Of a stretch of 5,400 nucleotides of DNA, positions 1-5,288 are shown one piece after another. Below the pieces are notes generated by a model. The model searched no databases. It saw only the letters and a list, made by a program, of their open reading frames with translations, and had not been told where the DNA came from. The DNA lies in assembly GCA_902727905.1 (NCBI GenBank), contig CACVAR010000212.1, forward strand, positions 1-5,400, in the 5' to 3' direction. Position 1 is the first letter of the stretch. Each line of letters starts with the position of its first letter. Both the position numbers and the translations under genes were made by a program. This DNA is from an uncultured Sulfurovum sp. (lineage in GTDB: Bacteria > Campylobacterota > Campylobacteria > Campylobacterales > Sulfurovaceae).

Positions 1-1099
1 GTAGAAATGCCAAGATATTCTCATGAGGTAGAGCGACTTCTTCAGTTTGTATTTGCAACTTACGTGTTTGAATAGTGTTTTTGAGTGAGAGTGAAACCTG
101 TTTGGTATAGTCGTTTTTAGAGTTTATACCTTGTTCTACATAAGGCATTGCTTTGAGGTACTCTCTTTTTTGTGCGTAAAAGTTTGCCAAATCATAGAGT
201 GCTTCAGAGTCAGGGTTCTGCTGAACAATACCTTTTAAAACCTTTTCATATTTTTCTGAAGTATTTTTTTCATTTTTATTAATGTTCTGTTTTACAAAGC
301 TAAGTCGCTGAAGGTTCACATGCATATGGGCTAAAGGGTACTTGCTATTTTTATGAAATATTAAAAGTTTTTGATAGATAAGTAGTGCATTATATTTTAG
401 TGTGTTACTTACTATAAATGGATGATTTCTAAATATTGGGGCAGGGGAGAAAGCCTCTTTACTGTTTAAGTGAAAATCTTCATTAAATTTTTGTAGTGTG
501 TATTTGGTATTTTTAAAATATTTCAATGCTCTAAATGCTAAAAAGTCATAAAGCGTTGGTTGTAGTCCTTCAACATGTTGACCCTTTGTCAAAATGTTTT
601 GGTACTTTGTCATAAGAGTTTTTTGACCTTCTGGTCTAAGTGTTGTTAAATAGAGTTGGGTAGCTTTATCCACCAGTTCTTTAACCGTCCATGTCTCTAT
701 ATCTGTACTATTATTATCGTTAACGCTTGTGCGTTTATAAATTTTATAATACTGTTTATCGAGGTAGTCAGTATAGGACTCTGCAAGTAGTGACGTTAAA
801 ATAAGTTTTGTTTCTACTGTAGAGGTTTCATTAATGGCTTTTTCTATTATACTTATGGCAGAACTGTCAGCATTTTCTTTTAACGTCGTAGCATAATTTT
901 TTTTGTAAATTGTTGCACGAATAAATTGAACTGAGTTTTCTTCTTTTTTGGCTTGTTTATAAATAAGGTTTACTTGTTCTAACGCACTTTTAGGTAATTG
1001 TTGTTTATCTAGGAGTTCTATCTTTTCCCACTCTGTAGTGTAGTTGAATGAAAAGAGAAAGAGAGGTAAGAAGAGTATAAAAGTGAGTATTTTTTTCAC
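1..1099 (-). CDS. Alpha-2-macroglobulin family protein, N-terminal part (cut by window edge)
   Basis: The frame is open for 366 codons from a GTG at 1099-1097 to the window edge, so the C-terminal part lies outside. An AAGGA ribosome binding site (1110-1106) stands 6 nt before the GTG. The product starts with a signal peptide (MKKILTFILFLPLFLFS, no lipobox Cys), which points to secretion or a periplasmic location. The mature part is helical and TPR-like. I recognise it from memory as the N-terminal region of the large Bacteroidetes-type alpha-2-macroglobulins. Matching landmarks are an early W-x-K-I segment followed by LPKSALEQV, then KLILTSLLAESY, YKIYKRT, a tryptophan-containing segment, QPTLYDFLAFRAL and VNLQRLSFV. 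Bacterial members are thought to trap proteases that attack the periplasm. The thioester motif of many members would lie further downstream and cannot be checked. It could be some other TPR-rich secreted protein. The start is good to within a base or two because homopolymer runs surround it. Confidence 0.68.
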   Translation of the reverse strand, partial: MKKILTFILFLPLFLFSFNYTTEWEKIELLDKQQLPKSALEQVNLIYKQAKKEENSVQFIRATIYKKNYATTLKENADSSAISIIEKAINETSTVETKLILTSLLAESYTDYLDKQYYKIYKRTSVNDNNSTDIETWTVKELVDKATQLYLTTLRPEGQKTLMTKYQNILTKGQHVEGLQPTLYDFLAFRALKYFKNTKYTLQKFNEDFHLNSKEAFSPAPIFRNHPFIVSNTLKYNALLIYQKLLIFHKNSKYPLAHMHVNLQRLSFVKQNINKNEKNTSEKYEKVLKGIVQQNPDSEALYDLANFYAQKREYLKAMPYVEQGINSKNDYTKQVSLSLKNTIQTRKLQIQTEEVALPHENILAFL

Positions 1100-1128
1100 A
1101 GTTAATCCTTTTTTATGGGTGTTCTTTG

Positions 1129-1137
1129 AGTATAACA
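1129..1137 (-). promoter_or_regulatory. Candidate extended -10 promoter for the alpha-2-macroglobulin gene
   Basis: On the minus strand the bases read TGTTATACT, an extended -10 (TGn plus TATACT, one mismatch to TATAAT). It lies about 30 nt upstream of the GTG start and its AAGGA ribosome binding site. No -35 box is evident, which is usual for Campylobacterota sigma-70 promoters. Assigned by eye only. Confidence 0.4.
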
Positions 1138-1233
1138 GAAATTAGTAAATGAATGGTAAGTCTTATATCTTCGTTATTTAAATAATATTATTTGAATTAT
1201 TAATTTTTTTTAAAAAGTTATATTTCAGTAAAT
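1138..1233. other. AT-rich divergent intergenic spacer
   Basis: This stretch separates the divergent alpha-2-macroglobulin and orphan genes. It is made almost entirely of A and T runs, with a T8 tract near 1204-1211 and several ATTATT/AATAAT motifs. No reading frame, RNA gene or stable GC-containing hairpin is visible. Such curved AT tracts often act as UP-like promoter elements, but nothing specific is shown here. Confidence 0.4.
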
Positions 1234-1239
1234 TATAAT
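1234..1239 (+). promoter_or_regulatory. Candidate -10 box for the 113-aa orphan gene
   Basis: A perfect TATAAT lies 55 nt upstream of the ATG at 1294, within very AT-rich DNA. No recognisable -35 hexamer sits 16-18 nt upstream. This implies a leader of roughly 45-50 nt. Perfect -10 matches also arise by chance in DNA this AT-rich. Confidence 0.4.
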
Positions 1240-1293
1240 TAGTTTTCATGTAGTCTTAAGTTAGGGAAAATATTATGAGGAGAACAGATTGGC

Positions 1294-1635
1294 ATGGAAG
1301 CAAAAAATCTTCGAAGTTTAATGATTAAACATTTTGGGTTTTTGGAAGATGACTATGGCTTCACTTATGACAGTGAATCTTGTAACAGTACCTCTTGTCG
1401 TTACCGAAAAAGTAACTTAGAAATTGAGGTTCAACACATGAATGGAGAATTAAATGTGTTGTTTATTGAGAATAAGCAGATGAAGTCTTTACCTAAGGTA
1501 ATGACTGAGCTTTTAAAAAATGAGTTTAGCTATCCTGAACACTTTTCATCTTGGGTACTTAGTATGGGAGATGTTGACAGTCGTTTAGCCTATGATGCTA
1601 AACTTATAAGAGAACATGGTAAAGATATCTTATAG
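1294..1635 (+). CDS. Small hypothetical cytosolic protein, 113 aa
   Basis: I do not recognise a family with confidence. The product has no signal peptide, membrane segment or known motif. It is mildly acidic with two close cysteines (C30, C35). The pattern is a short N-terminal helix with FLEDDYGFTY, then alternating strands (SCRYRKSNLEIEVQHMNGELNVLFIE), then a helical C-terminus. Small orphan proteins with an opening of the type FLxxxYGF followed by beta-strands include some immunity-like proteins, but that is only a loose resemblance. A GAGGAG ribosome binding site (1277-1282) lies 11 nt before the ATG, slightly long; the ATG at 1275 is out of frame and closes after 17 codons. It stands alone on plus among minus-strand envelope genes. 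Its TAG stop overlaps the last codons of the convergent NlpC/P60 gene, with no terminator between them. Confidence 0.65.
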   Translation: MEAKNLRSLMIKHFGFLEDDYGFTYDSESCNSTSCRYRKSNLEIEVQHMNGELNVLFIENKQMKSLPKVMTELLKNEFSYPEHFSSWVLSMGDVDSRLAYDAKLIREHGKDIL

Positions 1636-2364
1636 ATTTACCGTGTTTTTCTCTTGCGTATTATAAGAGAGTATTTGAGGAACCTGTTTGGTTTTATGAC
1701 CTCTAATAATACGTCTTCCTAATACAAAGTTGTTTTTATAATAGTTACTATTGACTAATGAACTAATAATCACCCGTTTCCCACCAGAACTTGCATGGAT
1801 AAATTTTCCATTTGACAAATAAATACCCACATGTGTTATCCGTTTGGGTGTTTTTCTATTGGTTGCAAAGAAAACCATGTCCCCACGTCTTAAATGCTTA
1901 TAAGGAATATATTTCCCAACTTTTGCTTGGGCTCTTGAATTTCTAGGAATTTGGATACCTGCTTGATTAAATACTTTTTGTGTAAAGCCTGAACAGTCAA
2001 ACTTATTGGGTCCTGTTGCTCCCCAGACATAGGGTGTTCCTAGTAGATCTTTCGCATTTGACTCAACATCATCTTTAATGGCTTTACGAATATGTCCATG
2101 ACCAAGGGTAAAGAACTTTTTTTGTAATAAAGTGCTGTCATGTTTTTCCAATGCTATTGTAGATGAACTACTGAGTGTTGAGAAAAATTTATACTCTTCT
2201 GGCGTAAGTTTAGGGGGAGTAGGGGTGAAAAACGAAATTGTAAGTGGATTACTAATTTTGTTAAAGGTTTGGGCTAGGTTCCATGTTTTAATGCTAAAGA
2301 GTTGTATCATAACAAGTACTTGTATGGCAATTATAAACAGTAAGGTATTTCTAAATAACGTCAT
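1630..2364 (-). CDS. NlpC/P60 family cell-wall peptidase, membrane-anchored
   Basis: The 244-aa product has an N-terminal hydrophobic segment (about residues 7-25) without a lipobox Cys, so it is a signal anchor or signal peptide. A low-complexity Thr/Pro/Ser linker (about 38-70) follows. The NlpC/P60 domain spans about 100-222. The catalytic set is visible: Cys124 in FDCSGF, His178 in THVGIYL and His190 in FIHASS. The preceding GTPYVWGATGPN is also family-typical. Members are periplasmic papain-like endopeptidases that cut stem peptides of peptidoglycan, usually the D-Glu to diaminopimelate bond. No SH3 or LysM targeting domain is present. The basic C-terminal tail (about 218-244) matches nothing I know. 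GGAG stands only 2 nt from the ATG, which is unusually close, but the start is kept because no in-frame alternative upstream is near and Met19 would cut the hydrophobic segment in half. No clear terminator follows. Confidence 0.9.
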   Translation of the reverse strand: MTLFRNTLLFIIAIQVLVMIQLFSIKTWNLAQTFNKISNPLTISFFTPTPPKLTPEEYKFFSTLSSSSTIALEKHDSTLLQKKFFTLGHGHIRKAIKDDVESNAKDLLGTPYVWGATGPNKFDCSGFTQKVFNQAGIQIPRNSRAQAKVGKYIPYKHLRRGDMVFFATNRKTPKRITHVGIYLSNGKFIHASSGGKRVIISSLVNSNYYKNNFVLGRRIIRGHKTKQVPQILSYNTQEKNTVNL

Positions 2365-2435
2365 TTCTCCATCTTGATATTTTGCTAAACAAAATTTAAT
2401 TTGGAATAATAGTAGAAAACAGCTAAATAGGCTAT

Positions 2436-2478
2436 AAAAAATAAAATGTGATTTTTTTTTTAAGAAAAAATCACATTT
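2436..2478 (-). terminator. Rho-independent terminator of the cysteine-rich lipoprotein gene
   Basis: Two 14-base arms (2444-2457 and 2465-2478, perfect complements around the core ATGTGA/TCACAT) enclose a 7-nt loop. On the minus strand the stem is followed by a T-rich run (TATTTTTTA, to 2436). It begins 17 nt past the lipoprotein stop. The stem is AT-rich with few G-C pairs, so termination may be leaky into the NlpC/P60 gene downstream. Confidence 0.7.
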
Positions 2479-2494
2479 GGGAGGATTATTTGTA

Positions 2495-3094
2495 TTATTT
2501 ACAATTTTCTATACAAATCTTTTCGTAACGAAGCTTCCCTCCACATGAACCAAAACAGTTGTCATAAGATTTAGTACAACCACAACGATTTGAACAATTT
2601 TTTTGTGCCTGTTTAATTTCTGAAGCAAGGCTAGGTTTGATGGGACGTGATGGTGCTATTGGTTGATGATCTTCAAGGCTACGAAGTTGGCTATCAAGTT
2701 CATTTGAGCGTCGACATTCATAAGAGTTTTTTGGTTTTTTATGACAAGTACTTCTATAGTGTTCAAAGTCTCTATGCACTCTTTGTTCTTCTCTTGTCCA
2801 TGAATCCATTTCAAGGTTATATCTGTCCATGGCATATTGATAGTCACTTAAAACATCTTGGTATTCATTCATTAAAGATGGGAATGCATCTGAAGCCCCT
2901 TTTTGGGCAGTGGCTAAACATTGGTCATATTTCATATTACAGTTTGCTTGACACATTCTTTTGTCATTCGAACAGCTTTGAACACAGGTTTTACCTTGTG
3001 CATCTGAGGGTGGCGTATAGTGGGTTTTAATCTCATATTTTGGAGAACATGCAGTGAGTAAAAAGAGGGTGAGGGTGAGTAGAAAAAATCTCAT
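2495..3094 (-). CDS. Cysteine-rich lipoprotein with repeated CX3C motifs (function unknown)
   Basis: The 199-aa product is a lipoprotein: a hydrophobic signal (residues 2-14) ends in lipobox LTAC with Cys16 as the lipidated residue. Ser at +2 favours outer-membrane rather than inner-membrane retention. I do not recognise the family. The mature protein has 14 further cysteines in two clusters. One is at 37, 41, 48, 52 and 59; the other at 167, 171, 173, 180, 184, 194 and 198. A pair sits between them at 117 and 127. Five CX3C motifs result (37/41, 48/52, 167/171, 180/184, 194/198). The middle (about 70-145) is charged, helix-prone and tyrosine-rich. An even cysteine count in an exported protein suggests disulfide-stapled helical hairpins, although metal binding is possible. 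The ATG has an AAGG ribosome binding site 7 nt upstream. The gene has its own promoter (3121-3129) and terminator (2436-2478), so it appears to be a single-gene unit. Confidence 0.8.
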   Translation of the reverse strand: MRFFLLTLTLFLLTACSPKYEIKTHYTPPSDAQGKTCVQSCSNDKRMCQANCNMKYDQCLATAQKGASDAFPSLMNEYQDVLSDYQYAMDRYNLEMDSWTREEQRVHRDFEHYRSTCHKKPKNSYECRRSNELDSQLRSLEDHQPIAPSRPIKPSLASEIKQAQKNCSNRCGCTKSYDNCFGSCGGKLRYEKICIENCK

Positions 3095-3120
3095 AGAAAT
3101 GCCTTAAAATAATTTTACTA

Positions 3121-3129
3121 ATTATATCA
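3121..3129 (-). promoter_or_regulatory. Extended -10 promoter of the lipoprotein gene
   Basis: On the minus strand the bases read TGATATAAT, a perfect extended -10 (TGn followed by TATAAT). It lies 27 nt upstream of the ATG at 3094, giving a short leader of about 20 nt that carries the AAGG ribosome binding site. There is no -35 box. The site sits between the rpsU terminator and the lipoprotein gene, as an independent promoter should. Confidence 0.6.
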
Positions 3130-3159
3130 AGAAATTTAGATTAGGTTCGATGAAGTGGT

Positions 3160-3195
3160 AAAAAGAGGTAAAACCAAGTAGATAAATCTACTTGG
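3160..3195 (-). terminator. Rho-independent terminator of rpsU
   Basis: The arms at 3174-3183 and 3186-3195 are perfect 10-base complements (CCAAGTAGAT / ATCTACTTGG) around AA. On the minus strand the stem is followed by TTTTACCTCTTTTT. It starts 22 nt past the rpsU stop. The plus-strand side has no T run, so it works for rpsU only. Confidence 0.8.
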
Positions 3196-3217
3196 CGAAG
3201 TGAAAAAGTTAAACTTA

Positions 3218-3430
3218 TTAGAGTCTAGCTTCGTACTTTCTAAGCATATAAAGCTTTTTAAGAATTTTCTTACGAGTAGCAATCTTTTCTTTTTTCTTCG
3301 CTTCAGTTGGCGTTTCATAGTGTTGTCTAGCTCTTGCTTCAGTAACGATTAGGTTTCTGTCACATTGTCTTTTAAATTTTCTGTAAGAGTCATCAAATGA
3401 ATCTCTTGCTGATAGTTTAATTCCTGGCAT
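3218..3430 (-). CDS. rpsU: 30S ribosomal protein bS21
   Basis: The 70-aa product begins MPGIKLSARDSFDDSYRKFK and ends LYMLRKYEARL, which is the bS21 pattern: one small, highly basic, helical protein of normal length for the Campylobacterota form. bS21 binds the 30S platform next to the 3' end of 16S rRNA and helps base-pairing with Shine-Dalgarno sequences during initiation. An in-frame GTG at 3439-3437 would add three residues, but its first base belongs to the strong AAAGGGGG ribosome binding site (3446-3439), which stands 8 nt from the ATG at 3430. The ATG start also gives the conserved MPGI N-terminus. The gene has its own promoter and terminator and diverges from the ATPase/HNH operon. 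Confidence 0.95.
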   Translation of the reverse strand: MPGIKLSARDSFDDSYRKFKRQCDRNLIVTEARARQHYETPTEAKKKEKIATRKKILKKLYMLRKYEARL

Positions 3431-3438
3431 GTCAAGCA

Positions 3439-3446
3439 CCCCCTTT
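3439..3446 (-). promoter_or_regulatory. Ribosome binding site that fixes the rpsU start
   Basis: The minus strand reads AAAGGGGG, 8 nt before the ATG at 3430. It overlaps the alternative GTG codon, so that GTG cannot be the start served by this site. Confidence 0.75.
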
Positions 3447-3491
3447 CTTATCAGATTTCTCGTTCAAGACGAAAGTGATAAATTGGAGCGA

Positions 3492-3497
3492 ATTATA
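3492..3497 (-). promoter_or_regulatory. -10 box of rpsU promoter
   Basis: A perfect TATAAT on the minus strand lies within TTGCGATATAATTCGC, 61 nt upstream of the rpsU ATG, giving a leader of about 55 nt. No -35 hexamer is apparent. A strong promoter is expected for a ribosomal protein gene. Confidence 0.55.
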
Positions 3498-3527
3498 TCG
3501 CAATGAATATTATGGTTAGGTGATTTG

Positions 3528-3536
3528 TGGTAGAAT
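3528..3536 (+). promoter_or_regulatory. Candidate extended -10 promoter of the ATPase/HNH operon
   Basis: TGGTAGAAT is an extended -10 (TGn plus TAGAAT, one mismatch to TATAAT). A start about 7 nt downstream, near 3543, would place the whole palindrome at 3551-3603 in the transcribed leader, just before the ribosome binding site. No -35 box is seen. Assigned by eye. Confidence 0.4.
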
Positions 3537-3550
3537 AGATTTTATAAAAA

Positions 3551-3603
3551 ATGTAGGGTCGATTTATCGACCAAAACTTCTGGTCGGTAAACAGACCCTA
3601 CGT
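3551..3603. repeat. Near-perfect palindrome in the leader of the ATPase gene
   Basis: Outer arms GTAGGGTC (3553-3560) and GACCCTAC (3594-3601) are perfect complements and extend by a G-T wobble and an A-T pair to 3551/3603. Compared with its own reverse complement, the core 49 bases differ at only a few positions. Two smaller hairpins can form instead. One is GGTCGAT/ATCGACC at 3557-3572 (7 perfect pairs). The other is GGTC/GACC at 3582-3597. The element is more GC-rich than its surroundings. No T run follows, so it is not a simple terminator. It could be a REP/MITE-like intergenic repeat or a leader hairpin controlling the AAGGA ribosome binding site immediately after it (3604-3608). Confidence 0.7.
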
Positions 3604-3616
3604 AAGGAACACACCC

Positions 3617-4708
3617 ATGAAACTACGAAAACTCCATATAGAAGATTATAAGATGTTCAAAGATTTTGATATTGATTTTGTGGATGAAAATGATGAGGCT
3701 TTGCCTATTGTTGTTTTGGCTGGGGTTAATGGGAGTGGGAAGACTACTTTATTGGAGGTTATTAATGAAGATTTTAATGAGTTAACTGATGAGAGTGATG
3801 AATATATTGAATATGAAATTATATCTGGAAGTATAAAAAATACAAATAAACCTCAAAAAGAAAACAAAATTGGAAGCGTAGAAGTAAGAGAGTTTGATAC
3901 AAAAAATGGTATTGTATATCTTTCCTCAGGAATAGACGACACAAAAAAAGTAGCAGATGAATTTGTAAAAACATTTTACTTCTTTTTAAAAGAGAAAGAT
4001 TATAGACCAAGTGAGATTACAGAGTATTTCACTCAGTATATGAAAGATATTTTCAATGATTTGGATATAGGGTTCAAATATAGTCATTTGGATAAAGAAG
4101 ATAAGGTTTGGTTTACGAGTGATGATAGTGATGGATATTACTATACCGATAAAGATAATGAAGAGAACGTACTTTTTACTATTGATGAACTTTCAACGGG
4201 ACAAAAAACGCTTTTATCTAAGATTTTATATATTTATTTTAAAGACTATAAAGATAAAGTGATTTTAATAGATGAGCCTGAACTCTCTTTACATCCGAAA
4301 TGGCAAAATCAGATTTTAAGTGTTTATGAAAAGTTGGCTGAGAAAAATAACTGTCAAATTATTATAGCAACACATTCACCTCATATTATAGGTTCTGTAA
4401 AACCTGAATATTTAAGAGTATTAAAAAAGGTTAATGACAAAATAGAAGTTGCTCAATATACTCAAAGCTATGGTTTAGAATTTAGTCAGATACTTACAGA
4501 TATTATGGGCGTTGAATATTTGAGAACTCCTGAGGTAGCTAAAAAGATGACACATGTAAAATCAATGATAATTGCAAATAATTATGATTCTGATGAGTTT
4601 AAAAAAGAGTGGGATGAATTGGAAAATATGTTAGGTAAAAATTATTTAGACTTAAAACTTTTAAAACTGGAAATAGCTTCTAGGAGAAAAAGTGCGTCAA
4701 ATAAATAA
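3617..4708 (+). CDS. ptuA: AAA/ABC-type ATPase of a Septu-like defence pair (PtuA-like)
   Basis: The 363-aa cytosolic protein has a complete ABC/RecF-class ATPase core. Walker A is GVNGSGKT (36-43), the ABC signature LSTGQKT (192-198), Walker B VILIDEPE (215-222), the D-loop SLHP (224-227) and the H-loop ATHSPH (251-256). The N-terminus MKLRKLHIEDYKMFKDFDIDF is the usual opening of AAA_15/AAA_21 ATPases. Between Walker A and the signature lies a 150-residue acidic insert. No TOPRIM domain follows, which argues against an OLD nuclease. In Septu, PtuA assembles with the HNH partner PtuB and gates its nuclease by nucleotide state. The same pair is the effector of some type I-A retrons, but no reverse transcriptase is visible here. 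It is shorter than the PtuA proteins I recall (about 450-550 aa). AAGGA lies 8 nt before the ATG. The HNH gene overlaps its end by 17 nt. The specific PtuA name is an inference from this pairing. Confidence 0.82.
   Translation: MKLRKLHIEDYKMFKDFDIDFVDENDEALPIVVLAGVNGSGKTTLLEVINEDFNELTDESDEYIEYEIISGSIKNTNKPQKENKIGSVEVREFDTKNGIVYLSSGIDDTKKVADEFVKTFYFFLKEKDYRPSEITEYFTQYMKDIFNDLDIGFKYSHLDKEDKVWFTSDDSDGYYYTDKDNEENVLFTIDELSTGQKTLLSKILYIYFKDYKDKVILIDEPELSLHPKWQNQILSVYEKLAEKNNCQIIIATHSPHIIGSVKPEYLRVLKKVNDKIEVAQYTQSYGLEFSQILTDIMGVEYLRTPEVAKKMTHVKSMIIANNYDSDEFKKEWDELENMLGKNYLDLKLLKLEIASRRKSASNK
4682..4686 (+). promoter_or_regulatory. Ribosome binding site that fixes the GTG start of the HNH gene
   Basis: AGGAG lies inside the ATPase coding sequence, 5 nt before the GTG at 4692. 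It supports the non-ATG start and hence the 17-nt overlap, a sign of translational coupling. Confidence 0.7.
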
Positions 4709-5288
4709 AAAGGAACCAGCCTATTTTATAAAAGCTAAATCTAAAGTCAAACTTCCTAAGGTTAAATATGCTTGGGAAGATGAAAACATAAGTGCAATTC
4801 GAGAGACTTTACGAGCAGATATGTTGTTGGATGAACAAAGTTTGTTATGTGCTTATTGTGAGAAAGAGATAGATGAAAATGCTAACAATTCAAATATTGA
4901 CTACTTTAAAACTAGAAATTTATTTCCTGAAGAGACATTGAATTATGATAACTTATTCGTTTCCTGTAATACTTTTGGACGATGTTCTCATTTAAAAGAT
5001 AATACTATTAAGCATAAAAATGAGTATGAAAATATAGTTAATCCTGCCATAGAAAATCCTAAAGATTTTTTTGACTATTTACCAACTGGTGAGATTATTG
5101 CTAAAAATGAAAAAGGACAATTTACCATTGATGTCTTTAATCTTCAAGATAAATCCTTGGTAGAGTGTCGTGAACAGATTGCCAAAGCTTTATTATGTAT
5201 TGATTTATCAGTGGAACAAATTTATGCTGTTTTTCCTGATTATCACAGTTTTATCGAAACTGTTTACCCTAAGTTAAAAGAGTTATAA
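4692..5288 (+). CDS. ptuB: HNH-family protein of a Septu-like defence pair (PtuB-like), with Tyr in place of the first His
   Basis: The 198-aa product starts at GTG, set by AGGAG 5 nt upstream, and overlaps the ATPase gene by 17 nt. It resembles the TIGR02646/PtuB HNH family. The N-terminus MRQINKKEPAYF is followed by a charged stretch and LRADMLLDEQSLLCAYCEKEI. The treble-clef metal site would use C53 and C56 (CAYC) with C92 and C98. The HNH-like residues are position 71 in NIDYFK, N87 in YDNLFVSC and H100 in CSHLKDN. Family members carry His at the first of these (EH or DH); here it is Tyr71, codon TAC at 4902-4904, one transition from CAC. That His is the general base in HNH nucleases, so activity may be lost or altered. 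The C-terminal half (about 110-198) has no motif I recognise. The known role of the pair is abortive or direct anti-phage defence by nucleic-acid cleavage. The next gene starts at the base after its stop. Confidence 0.8.
   Translation: MRQINKKEPAYFIKAKSKVKLPKVKYAWEDENISAIRETLRADMLLDEQSLLCAYCEKEIDENANNSNIDYFKTRNLFPEETLNYDNLFVSCNTFGRCSHLKDNTIKHKNEYENIVNPAIENPKDFFDYLPTGEIIAKNEKGQFTIDVFNLQDKSLVECREQIAKALLCIDLSVEQIYAVFPDYHSFIETVYPKLKEL

Noticed and set aside
2132..2377. 81-codon open frame on plus
   Set aside because: It lies antisense to the N-terminal half of the NlpC/P60 gene, which has clear catalytic motifs. The frame has no motif of its own and looks like a by-product.
2379..2395. Hairpin ATTTTG/CAAAAT in the NlpC/P60 leader
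   Set aside because: Only 6 mostly A-T pairs in AT-rich DNA; no T run on either side at useful spacing, so chance is the simplest explanation.
2647..3030. 127-codon open frame on plus
   Set aside because: It is antisense to the cysteine-rich lipoprotein gene, which has a lipobox, promoter, ribosome binding site and terminator. No supported start or domain.
3136..3318. 60-codon minus frame overlapping rpsU
   Set aside because: It is a shifted frame of rpsU running across the rpsU terminator, with low-complexity Lys/Arg composition.
3437..3439. GTG start adding three residues to S21
   Set aside because: The codon overlaps the AAAGGGGG ribosome binding site, and the ATG three codons on restores the conserved MPGI start at proper spacing.
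3440..3616. Retron: a reverse transcriptase or msr-msd RNA with the ATPase/HNH pair
   Set aside because: No reverse transcriptase is encoded anywhere in the window, and the leader shows one palindrome rather than the paired inverted repeats around msr and msd.
3819..4010. 63-codon open frame on minus
   Set aside because: It is antisense to the ATPase gene. The Leu/Phe-rich product is what the reverse of Lys/Glu-rich AT codons gives.
3617..4708. OLD-family (Gabija GajA-like) nuclease
   Set aside because: The protein ends about 100 residues after the H-loop, with no room for or sign of a TOPRIM domain; the partner is HNH-like, not a UvrD helicase.
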